Positions 41,486-51,800 of a stretch of 64,000 nucleotides of DNA are shown piece after piece. Source of the DNA: Micrasema longulum (taxonomy: Eukaryota > Arthropoda > Insecta > Trichoptera > Brachycentridae); NCBI GenBank assembly GCA_022494885.1, contig JAGVSM010001131.1:124001-188000 (forward strand), in the 5' to 3' direction. The notes under the pieces are model-generated. The model was not told the DNA's origin, did no database searches, and saw nothing but the letters and a program-made list of their open reading frames with translations. The position numbers and the translations under genes are program-made. The first letter of the stretch is position 1, and each line of letters starts with the position of its first letter.

Positions 41486-42975
41486 TGGACCCATGTATTT
41501 AGTAGCCTTACGCGTCATGTACAAGGCTAAGGTACTCAGAAAAAATCGTTTTTGTTTGTCTTGGAAATGGGATGTTCGATCACTGATTTTGGTTTATTAC
41601 CTTTATGAGTCCAATCACCATTGTTGCAAAGTTCAAGAAAAATGGCGCGTGATAACTACTTTTAACTACAGTGAGGATATATGTTAAGGATATTCCATCT
41701 TTCCTGCATTCTGCTTCAAGATTATGGCGTTGCAAACTGTAAAATGGGCACTGAAATAACAGATGTTCGATACTCTGTGAAGAAATATCATCGCATGGAC
41801 AATGGTCATCATTCCTTAATTTAAACCTATATAGATAACTTCTCATGGCTCCGTGTCCGGTAAAAATTTGGGTCGTTTCGAAAGTACTTTGGTGATGATG
41901 ACGGGAGTTTTAGTGATTTTACCTGTAGAAGAAGCGCGGTAATGATCCTCCCAACGCTGCTGCGTATTTTGTTTCATACAGCGTTTAGCAAAGCTAAGGG
42001 GAAATTCTGAGAAGAAAGGTGCCGTTCTTTTACAAGTTGCGGCTCTTGCTCGTTCATCCGCTATCTCATTCCTACGATACCAGCATGTCCTCTTATCCAG
42101 CATATTTGAATGATCATCCCTCTTATTTTTAGATGCTTAATTTTACTCTGAATAGCTACAATGAATGAATTTACCGACCGAGTATCCGTCATAGCTTGAA
42201 CGCCCGAACGACAATCTGATAATATTTTTGCAATAACCCATCTCTCTGGTGGTTTTTTTAATAACCATTCGAGAGCTATTGCGAGTAGTTCAGCCTGGAA
42301 AACTAAGCAGAAATTATCTAATTTAAATGTTCTGCCTGGTAATTCTTTATCACTCTCAAAAGGAACGAATGCCGCTCCCACTTTGCCGTCGAACAGGCTA
42401 CCACCCGTAAAGGTTCTTATTTCATTGGGAGCATAAGGAGGTATATCTTTGTCAAGTAAAAGAATATTTTCGGGAATTCTTTCGCACGGGTGAGGTAAAT
42501 CGAAATAGTTTGCAGTTCCTTGATACTTGCGATCATCTGGAATGGAATACAGCTTACCAAATTACTTGACATTATAAATGCTCTTCCTTTCTTGAATTTT
42601 AAGGTCTAACGGTGTAAACCCTGTTAAAGCTTGAGCAGAGATGAGTGAAATGGTTCTGTATCCTCTACAAGATCTTATGGCAAATTGTCTTTGTAAGCTG
42701 TCAAGTTTTTTTCTTATTGCATTTCTTTTTTACCGCTTCACCCCATAAGCTGGCCGCATATGTAACAAGAGGTTCAATTGCACCATAATATATTTGCTGC
42801 ATTACCGCAGGAGAGCACCTCCATGTTGGTTTTGCCGCTCTCACAAGCATTCCAGAAAGATTGGCAGCCTTCTTGCAGACGTTATCCACATGAAGTGACC
42901 AGTTGAGATGCTTGTCTACAGTTACACCTAATACCTTAATAGAGTCAGCAAGAGCTAGCTTTACACCGTTCATGA
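41486..42975 (-). mobile_element. R1/I-like non-LTR retrotransposon with RNase H, 5'-truncated
   Basis: Minus strand, from 5' to 3': RT thumb (42973-42701: IKVLGVTVDKHLNWSLHVD, GAIEPLVTYAASLWGEAV); RNase H (42381-42061: FQAELLAIALEWLL, SDCRSGVQAM, ICWIRGHAGIVG), continued after a frameshift as NEIADERARAA (42103-41843); and a C-terminal Cys/His stretch CPCDD…HLLFQC (41846-41580). The domain order RT - RNase H - zinc-finger-like tail is that of R1/I-group elements. The RT core and all 5' parts are missing; at least one frameshift and stops in the connecting region. Dead copy. Confidence 0.85.
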
Positions 42976-43049
42976 ATAAGAAATATATATTCTCTATCTC
43001 TATATATTCTCAAATACATTTTCACGATAATTTAAGGTATCTTCGTTGG

Positions 43050-43172
43050 TAACATGTTATTGGACATGTTTAGCGGAAAAAAATTATGCGTATTCTATTT
43101 TTCGTACAGAAAACTTCATTTTACTTAATAGATAAAATTGAAGATGACATAACTTCTCATTGTAATCGGGCC
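43050..43172 (+). repeat. Repeat C copy
   Basis: TGGACATGTTTAGCGG, ACAGAAAACTTCATTTTAC, GATAAAATTGAAGATGA, CTCATTGTAATCGGGCCC. Confidence 0.65.
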
Positions 43173-43668
43173 CAGAATCAGATTTGATTTTAATTCACAA
43201 TCTCTTAATTATTGTTACTGCCATTTATTGTTACGGACAAAATACTGTTCTCATATCAACGTGGAATTCATATTTATGATAATTAATTGCATACGGCTTA
43301 AGATAACAAAAAATAATACATCATAATGTATACATAATCCATTTAAAAGATTAATTTTTGTTTTGAAATTCCTTGTTACGAGCAGTTTTTTAACTAGTTA
43401 TCTTTTAATACCTCTCACTAATAATTTCATAACAATCCTCACAATCCCCATGCACCAAAATGTCTTGTTGAGAACATAATTTACCTGCCTGATCATGATG
43501 CATCACTTCGCTCTTCTCAGGAGAGAACAGTTGCCGATCCTTGACTTACCACATGTTTAATACAACAATTATTCATTTTAAAACGTTATTAAATACATTG
43601 TTTCTTCTTCTTCTTGCGGTGCCATATTAGGTCCCCCCAACGCGACGTTGGCTATCACTCAGTGGCGA
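43173..43668. other. Intergenic spacer
   Basis: A short (TTC)n at about 43600-43615 is followed by GC-richer GGTCCCCCCAACGCGACG. No gene. Confidence 0.4.
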
Positions 43669-44421
43669 ATGGTGATTTTATTTACAGGTAAGCTATAAAA
43701 AATATAATATATTTGTACCTACATAGGAAGTACTTAATATAATGTAAGTAATATATACTATAAATTGATATTTTTCTGTGGTTCTGTGTGATACAACAAC
43801 TCTCATCCACGAAATCAACTCAAAGGATGTAACTTCGTGATATAGATATAGTATCCATTACTTTAATATATAATTCATTAAAAAATAAATAAAAATACCA
43901 CTATGAATTCAGTCGAAATATCGACCTAATAAGGTATTGAATTGAAATGTCAACTGGCCGCATTGTTCTAGTAATTACTAGTGCTAAAAACGGCCGCGTG
44001 GAGTGCTATATATCCTGCAATATGACGCATGAAAGTAATTATGTATGGTGATTTTATTTACAGGTAAGTTTTAAAAAATATCATATATTTGTACCTTCAT
44101 AGGAGGAACATAATGTGATGTAAGTAATATATACAATAAATTGATATTTTTCTGTGGTTCTGTGTGATACAACAACTTTCATCCATGGAATCGACTCAAA
44201 CGATGTAACTTCGTGATATATTATATTATATAGATATATTATCCATTACTTTAATATATAACTCATTAAAAAATAAATAAAAAATACCAATATGAATTCA
44301 GTCGATATTAGGTATTCAATTGAAATGTTAACCGGCCGCATTGTTCTAGTAATTAATAGTGCTAAAAACGGCCGCGTGGAGCGCTTTATGTCCTGTAATA
44401 TGACGCATGAAAGTAATTATG
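43669..44421. repeat. Tandem duplication, two units of 376 bp
   Basis: Unit 1 (43669-44044) and unit 2 (44045-44421) both begin ATGGTGATTTTATTTACAGG and end CATGAAAGTAATTATG. Differences are scattered substitutions and small indels. Non-coding apart from chance ORFs. Confidence 0.9.
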
Positions 44422-44789
44422 GCTTTATGTCAAAAGTAGCATCTCAAAGAAAAATAGTCCTTAAGAAACAATGTTTGAAATACTATTTTTCAAATCAAGA
44501 ATCTTCAAATAATTTGTGTAATATGTAAGTTTAGTCTAGGAGAAAAAACCCGCACTGGGGTTAATACATTCAAAATATAGTATACTTATTTGTATGAAAA
44601 AATAAGCTGAAATAATCGGCTAGTTTCTTGGCTCACCGCAGGAGCTGGGCGCGCTTTATTAAAATTTATATTTATATTAGGATAAAAATACAAACGGTGG
44701 AAATGATTTAAAATTAATGGTAATTACTTATTTGTTTTTCTGTAAATAAAGTTACAATAAAACATTATTATGGTTAGTCAAATATAATG
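44422..44789. other. AT-rich intergenic, nothing recognised
   Basis: The ORF at 44292-44528 runs from the duplication into this spacer and is not convincing. Confidence 0.4.
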
Positions 44790-45250
44790 GTAAGCTGTGC
44801 ATAATCGCTTCTTTACACGGTTCGCCCCAGCTATCACTACAGCGAAAGCATCTTGGTCCTGCGCTACTCCGAGGCCAAGACAACTGCTTGTTGGATGTAT
44901 TCGCCTAGTTATTGCTGGGAAAAGATGACCAGAGTGGTTCCCGTTGCCTTCTCTGGTGGATTTTTCTGTCGGAGTTACCTTCTCTTAGCTGGTTACTTCT
45001 GGTTTGGAGGCGCCAGAAACTCACCTTTCATCCTCTCGCTGCTATCTGCTGTGATCACACCGATATGAGTGTGATCCCATTGCCCGGGGTTCGCGACGTG
45101 GACGCTAACGAGTTGGACTAGTCAGTAGTGTTGCCGGTGGAGTGCAACTGGGCATTCGCAGTATTTAATATAATCACACCCTCCAGCAAGATGTGACTGA
45201 CTGCGACCCTACTGACGATGACGGTTCGAACCATATACATCGTTTATAGC
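44790..45250. other. GC-richer patch of unknown nature
   Basis: About 450 bp, roughly balanced GC/AT in AT-rich surroundings, with overlapping 71- and 69-codon plus ORFs (44853-45068, 44912-45121). No domain is recognisable on either strand. It may be a piece of a mobile element such as a LINE 5' region. Confidence 0.4.
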
Positions 45251-45344
45251 TAATTAAAGTCGATATGAAACTAAATTTTTCATGCAATTTTTTCTCTGTT
45301 TTTATTAGGTATTATTTATTATCTTATACTCTTTCTGAATTAAA

Positions 45345-45580
45345 AACGCATGCCGATTATTTCTACTCTTGACCTGTCCATCCTCAAGTATTTGATGGAG
45401 CTGATTGTGCTATGTCTTTCTCGGCTTTCCTCGTTTTCTGCAAACATCAATATTTGCATCATATATCATTTTAGCCGTTCCAACCAACGTCCAAACCATC
45501 GCAACATCCCTTTCTTGATTCTGTCGTCCCTCATTCCTTCCATCATCGCACCCTCCCCTCTTCATAGTCTGGTGTAGATA
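45345..45580 (-). mobile_element. Non-LTR retrotransposon C-terminal fragment
   Basis: The minus strand reads RDDRIKKGMLRWFGRWLERL in frame, then a shifted ISSIKYLRMDRSRVEIIGM: the same tail type as 16445. Confidence 0.6.
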
Positions 45581-45741
45581 TTTAGTCAATTTTTATTTCT
45601 AAAAAAACATATGCATATAAATATGCTTAAATCACTTTTTATTTAATTTTTTTATCTTTCAGAGGTTGGCACTGTTTTTCTTAAAAGCCTATTAAAAATA
45701 TAAGAGAGAAATAAGTAAATTTTGAAGTCGAATTTAATTCC

Positions 45742-46090
45742 AACAGAGATGAAGAACATTTAAGAGAAGGTAATATAGAAGTCTAGGCATCTACAGGGCT
45801 TATGGCCTGTCATTGGCTGATTTAAGTGGCCACTTTACAAACTGTGTAACATTCACCATTCTGCCCATATTTGAACATCTATATTCCTTCCATTCTTTCA
45901 TCTGTTGATGTTTGTGAAGTTAAAGAGCTAAAACCTTGACAGGTCATAAGCCCTGTAGATGCCTAGACTTCTATATTACCTTCTCTTAAATGTTCTTCAT
46001 ATCTGTTGTAATACGTTAATATAAACAGCTCCCCGGGGAGTTAAATACAGTCCTTGTCTACAAAAATTTGGACAAATTCAAACTATTGTT
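45742..46090. repeat. Repeat A copy 11, fold-back with 12-bp target duplication
   Basis: Left in minus orientation (AACAGAGATGAAG … GAGCTAAAACCTT), right in plus (GACAGGTCATAAGCC … CAAACTATTGTT). Flanks GAATTTAATTCC (45730-45741) and GAATTAAATTCC (46091-46102). Confidence 0.85.
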
Positions 46091-46102
46091 GAATTAAATT
46101 CC

Positions 46103-46494
46103 GACATAACTGTCAGTTTTGCAAACGAGCGGGTAGATAAAGTAGCTAGACTGGCTAGATGCTGCCTTATTAACGTACAAGGGCATCTAGCCGTAAAATG
46201 TCATAAAAATCATGTTCAAGCGAGCAATTTTGCTTGAATTGGGATTTATTGGAGTTTATAATCGCTTTGAAGTGGGCTCTTTTTATAACAGAAACCTATT
46301 TAAAATATAAATTATAACTATTTGAAATGTTAATGAAGTAAAGAACGCGGACTTAATCTTTGGGGTCATTTATTGGCTCTATTCGATCATATGATGTCGA
46401 TATGACAAGTAGGTAGAACATACCGGGGTAAGATACAGATAGTACAGAAGTTAAGTATACCGTCTCGATATGTTCAGATGAAGATAGCGTTCAT
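46103..46494. other. Intergenic spacer, nothing recognised
   Basis: No coding or repeat similarity was recognised. Confidence 0.4.
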
Positions 46495-46710
46495 AATTGA
46501 GGCTCTGCTCTTATAATTCACAAAAGTCAACAGACTTTAAGGAAATGTGGATGTTAAAACGTAGGCAGAATGATGAAAGTCACACAGTGTATAAAGTGGC
46601 CGTCTTAACAAGCCAGCGACAGTTCACAGGCCCTGCAAATGTCGAGTTTTCCATAGTCCCTTGTCAAAAAGGTTTTCCCTCTCTGTTGCAAAAAAGTTAA
46701 ACTAATGGCA
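46495..46710 (+). repeat. Repeat A copy 12 (diverged)
   Basis: AGTCACACAGTGTATAAAGTGG, CCAGCGACAGTTCACAGGCCC, CCTCTCTGTTGCAA follow repeat A order with many changes. Confidence 0.55.
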
Positions 46711-46865
46711 ACATGCATAAAATTCATACGCTAATCGAGTCTGCGACAAAAGCGATTTGCTCGACGCGTGCGTGTCTTTTTTCTCCCGAAAAAATAGTAG
46801 AAAAAAATATTTTTAGTTCATCGGGGAGATTATTATATTTTTTTGTTTCTTTGAAAACAAAACTA

Positions 46866-46960
46866 TTTTAATAAAATAAATAAAACAACTTTGTTTTTAA
46901 CCACTAATTTTTAAATTAGTGGTTAAAAACAAAGTTGTTTTATTGATTTTATTATAATGA
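46866..46960. repeat. Short palindrome, core-deleted relative of 34815-35034
   Basis: Arms AATAAAACAACTTTG … AACCACTAATTTT and the exact reverse, with no loop. It lacks the inner ACCGGTTTC…ACGTAACT parts of both arms. Followed by AATAACCACAAAGTTAGTGC as at 35032. Confidence 0.85.
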
Positions 46961-47149
46961 ATAACCACAAAGTTAGTGCTTCAAATATAAACTATACAAA
47001 ACTATTTTGACCATGGCTTTTGTGGAATTTAGGAATGTTGATAACATTTTTGTATCTGAGTGACATTCATCTCAAATTCTTTTTTTTTTGTTTCTCTGTA
47101 AATTTGTGTAATAAAATTTATTTATTTATTTACATATAAACAGTTGTTA

Positions 47150-47810
47150 ATTTATGTTTCTGGGAAGCGTGTTTTCAAGAGATGGAAGAGTAGAAAAGAT
47201 GTTGAAAGGAGAGTGAATGCTGGCAACAAAATGAACGGCGTACTAAACACAGAAATTGCTAATAAAAATATGTCAATCGAAGCTAAACTGGCAGTGCACA
47301 ACGGAGATTTGATCCCGACACTTATGTATCGAAGTGAAACATGGAACTAGCAGAGGAAGGATGAAATCCGAGTGAACGCGGTTGAAATGCGATCTCTTTG
47401 ACGAATGTGTGAGAAATCGATGTATGACAGGGTTCCGAATGATGAAATCAGGCGAGCGTGTAAATCTGAGTCAAGTATGATTGATAAGATTAAGAAAGGG
47501 TGTCTGAGATGGTTTGGTCATTTAAAACGAATGGACGTTGAAAGAACGGTAAAACAAGTAAATGCGGCGAAAATGAACGGTGACGTGAGACGAGGACGGT
47601 CAAGGAAGACGTGACATGATCAGATAAACCAAAATCTTAAGTCTGGTCATGTCAAAAGCAGACAGAATCGAAGGGCATGTATGACAAGATGTATGAATGT
47701 GGAAGAAGCTGGAATGTATGCCAGGATAGACGTGTGGAGCGGTCCATTCTCTCTGCCTACCACCCCTACGAAATGGCGTGATAGTATTAGTAGTAATAGC
47801 AGTAGTAAGT
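47150..47810 (+). mobile_element. Non-LTR retrotransposon C-terminal region (RTE-like?)
   Basis: The plus frame with a few stops: DVERRVNAGNKMNGVLN, LAVHNGDLIPTLMYRSETWN, RMCEKSMYDRVPNDEIRRAC, GCLRWFGHLKRMDVERTVKQ, RRGRSRKT*HDQINQN and the …PYG-EMA-type end, then a (GTA)n-rich tail at about 47785-47815. This is the longest copy of this family here, lacking the catalytic RT core. Confidence 0.75.
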
Positions 47811-47849
47811 TCAATAGTAGTTTCACAAAACTACAAAACCATCGTGCTG

Positions 47850-47960
47850 CTGTCCTGTGACACATGCCGTTAGTGCGCGTTGGTGTGGGGAAGTGTTCTG
47901 ACGAACCGGTAAACATACAAAAGTCATTATGTGGTTATACAAAATGAGTAATGTAACTGG
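47850..47960 (+). repeat. Repeat F fragment (…ACCGGTAAACATA…)
   Basis: GTTCTGACGAACCGGTAAAC, then ACAAAAGTCATTATGTGG corresponds to 57250-57313. Confidence 0.5.
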
Positions 47961-48043
47961 AAATCGGATTAAAAAAATACTTCCTTGAACGCGTTAATAA
48001 TAAATTAGAGCTGCCAATGAAACAAATAATTAAAATATTTTTT

Positions 48044-48162
48044 TCTTGAAAGTATGGTAATGTGAGATGGATACGTTCGAAACAAGAATATTTCGTTTTA
48101 GTCCACTCCTGTCTAGTTTCGAACGTATCCATTTCACATTACCATTCTTTCAAGAAAAAAGA
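48044..48162. repeat. Hairpin element
   Basis: Left arm CTTGAAAGTATGGTAATGTG, GGATACGTTCGAAAC; right arm its reverse complement with few mismatches; the spacer includes TTTAGTCCACTCCTGTC. One half also occurs at 58990-59100. Confidence 0.8.
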
Positions 48163-48254
48163 CATGATTGTTTTTCTTTTATTGGTAGTATACTGATAAA
48201 ATCAAACTAAATTTAAATTAAACTAATGAAGTTTAAGTTTAGAAGAACCTTGTT

Positions 48255-48332
48255 TAGCTTTGAAACCGGTCGGTGAAAAAAAATAAATTAGTGGTTAAAA
48301 ACAAAGTTGTTTTATTTATTTAATTATGAATT
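48255..48332 (+). repeat. Single arm of the 34815 palindrome
   Basis: GCTTTGAAACCGGTCGGTG … ATTAGTGGTTAAAAACAAAG, right arm only. Confidence 0.75.
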
Positions 48333-48344
48333 AGAACATTTCAA

Positions 48345-48745
48345 ATGGATGAAAAAATTCATAGAAGCAACTTTAAATGACGTCACAAGTTTTTCTAAAT
48401 CAACCAATTGTAGGGCGTTGCAATAAATTTCCGGTTTCCGGGAAGCCAACCCACCAATCACGACCACTCATCGAAGGTCACAGGCGGAGTAATAAAAAAA
48501 TTGAAATAAATCGTAGCGATGATAATACGATACATAAATAAATTTTTTTCGTGGTATTTTTCAATTTGTTTTTTTTTTTAAATAGACTAAGATGAAAAAT
48601 AAAAAATATATATATTTATCGTTATGATTTTTTAAAGTTTTAAAACATAACTACCCGGAAACCAGAAATCTATCACAATATCTGTTCCTCATTTTTATAT
48701 CAATTTTTTCTTAGCACTAAACTTTCTCATTGCTAAGCGATAATA
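48345..48745 (+). repeat. Repeat B copy just upstream of gene 2
   Basis: AAATGACGTCACAAG, AATTTCCGGTTTCCGGG, GGTCACAGGCGGAG, GATAATACGATAC, then CTAAACTTTCTCATTGC. It ends about 95 bp before the gene 2 ATG, so part of the promoter region may be repeat-derived. Confidence 0.7.
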
Positions 48746-48838
48746 AGTGTTATCTACACGTAAAATAAGGGCATTATCGGTTCTGTACGACTTGGTGCTT
48801 CGGAGAGGGTGATTGTGTTTTGCATTCCGCACCTCAAT

Positions 48839-48884
48839 ATGGAAATAGGACTAAAATGGAGGCAATATGTAGCCGCTGGGACAG
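48839..48884 (+). CDS. Gene 2 exon 1 (start codon)
   Basis: ATG then EIGLKWRQYVAAGT, 46 nt, leaving in phase 1 at ACAG|GTTGGT. Chosen because a basic-aromatic RQY-type leader directly before the TM1 residues ANLGI is typical of Tret1-like proteins, and the phase fits the 54543 acceptor. Intron 1 is 5.66 kb. Confidence 0.85.
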
Positions 48885-51800
48885 GTTGGTTGTTTATTAA
48901 ATTATTTTTTAAATCAAAATAGTATTTAATTATAATTGTCTCTTTAATTATAAATAGATTATTTCGTGGAAAAATTAATAAGATATATGTTACTTAAGAC
49001 AATTTTTAAATTTTATAGTCACCGAATTCCATTACTTTTGATCCAATAATTAAAAATGTCGTACAGAAAAGTGAAAATATACCATTTGAATAAATATGTA
49101 AAAAAAAATGGTACCTGAATTTGGGTAGAGAGAAGTAAAAAAAATGCTAAATTACATTCCATAAATAATAAAAAGGATAATAAAAATAGTATAATAAATT
49201 CACTATAATCCTTAAAATATAGCTTGATTAGAATGACAGCTGTCAAACTAAATTCATTAGTGTTGGGAAATTACTGATCACTGATCAAATCGTTTTTATC
49301 ACTTATTTTATGCAATCATACAACTCTGTTTCCGAAAATTGATATAAAAAACGCAAAAACAAGCCTATTATAGTGTGTTTAACTCAATTATTCACCAAAA
49401 TATAAGAATTTTTTCATGAAAAACATCAAATGAATTATTTTTTTATTCGATCAATTTACATTGATCAATTCGTCCCATCTCTAACGTTTTTGCAAAATGT
49501 GGATGAGATGCTAGTAAGAGACATTAAGGATTGACGCCATTTTAGAATTATAGCAAAAAAATAGTTTATAGAGAAAATTGTTTTATTTTTTTAAATACTT
49601 TATATTTTTTTAATTTACCATGAGGAATGTACCTCTGAAGTTTCGCGGTTTGGCTCTGAAACACCGCGTGTAACAATTTTATAAGCCATTTATGGTTTTT
49701 TACTTATTTTATAGATTTAAAAAAATACAAGTTACAAATGAAACATAAATATTATAAATACGTAGTGTTTAAAACTGCCGGAACATTTTATTAATTATCT
49801 CTGTATTAAGTCTTCTCTGTTTATTCTCAAATGTAAAAATAAATAACATTTTAGAAAAGGTTGTAACATTTACCTGTGTAACATTTACCATTCTGCCCAT
49901 ATTTAAACATATATATTGCTTACATTCTTTCATCTGTTGATGTTTGTAAAGTTAAAGCGCTGAAACCTTTATTTATACGGGGAGACTAATTTAATTGAAG
50001 TATTTCACTTACATACTAGGCAACACCTGAAAATTTACTTTTTTTTAAATTTCTATACTTCTTCATGTACCAGGTGGATTTATCAACAAATCCAAATTGT
50101 TGATAAATCCACCTTACCTTCATGTAAAAAACTTATCAAGATACGCTGCGATTAGTGTACCAATGCACTGCCCTATGCACCACAAGGTGCGGAAAGAAAA
50201 TGCTGATTTTTATATTTATATATTTTTTTTCATATTTTATTTATAAACCCTTAAGAATTATATACATTTATCAAAAAAAAAACTTTTTTTAATTAATATT
50301 TTTTTACAATATTTTGAGTTTGTCCAAATTTTTGTAGACGAGAACTGGATTCAACTCCCTGGGGAGCTGCTTATATCAACATATTACAACAGAGATGAAG
50401 AACATTTAAGAGAAGGAACATTTTCAGGCGTTGCCTAGTATGCAGGTAAAATAATTCAATTAGATGAATCTCACCCGCATAAATAAAGGTTTCAGCTCTT
50501 TAACTTCACAAACATCAACAGATGAAAGAATTGAAGGAATATATGTGTTCAAATATAGGCAGAATGGTGAATGTTACACAGTGTGTAAAGTGGCCACGAA
50601 AAAGTTTCAAAGACTCAATAATCTCGCCAATTTGCTAATTAAATCGTTGAAAAGAATTGTCCATGTCAATTGTGTTAATTATTTAACATGTTCAATATCA
50701 GTTAGTCGTTCATCATTTTATCACGTATATATTATCACATTATGTCATTTTTTCTAGATGAAAAATGGATTATTTTACATTTTATATACATTTTTTTTTT
50801 TTTTTTATTAATAACAAATAAAAATTCAATATTACAACTAAACACATTTTCTTACATTAATCAAATACATATATTTACATTAACGTTTCCCATTACGTAA
50901 AAGAAATAAACAATTCTTGTGGACTTATGTCCATTATTGGGGAGTGACGTCTTACAATTGTTAATTTTATTTAAATTAATAATATTTTTAGAATAACATA
51001 AATAAATTACAAAAAATATACAAACGATGTTTTCAATCAGTGTTACATAAAGAAGAATTATAGATGTAATTTTTCACTTCTTTCTTAAATATATTGTATT
51101 CCTGACTGTACTTTTTATTATCTTTGTTCATTTCATTCAAGAAAAATATTCCTCTGTAAGTATAATGATGTTGTGCAGTAGTTGTTTTTAATTTTGCAAT
51201 TAAGATATTACCACCTGTTCTAGGTCGCGTACTTACGTTTTCAGACCTAGAAATACTGCTATTTATTTTATCTTTATGTATTTGAAGCAAACAATTCTTT
51301 TTATATGGCAATTTTATACCTAAAACCTTATTTTTTTAAATAAATTATATCTGTTTATCATCATCATCATCATTCTATGTCCGCTCATAAGAGAGTTGTG
51401 AAAGATTTCCGGTTGACGGTGAGCCAACGGACCAATCGGCAGAACTGACCAAGATGAAGCGAAAGGGAACTTGTGACGTCACACGCGGAGTAATTTTTAA
51501 AAATACAAAACTTAAAAAAATTATAGCGCTGATAATACGAGCCATATTTTATTTTTTTTTATTTTTTATTTTTTATTCAGTTCTACATACAGTTCTACAT
51601 ACATATTTTTAGTAAACAAACAGATATAGTGTATAAACTCAGAACTAATAACAGATTTCCACATAGTATACAAAGTTAGTAAAGAAAATATATTACATAT
51701 CAAATAAATACATACAATTTTTACATTTAAAAATGTTATTTTCATTTACTCAAAGATTTTTAAAATGTTTATTTTAAGAACATTAAGTTACTGTAAATTG

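Noticed and set aside
41292..41687. 131-codon plus ORF
   Set aside because: Runs through the (TA)n microsatellite (Tyr-Ile repeats) and into the antisense of a LINE.
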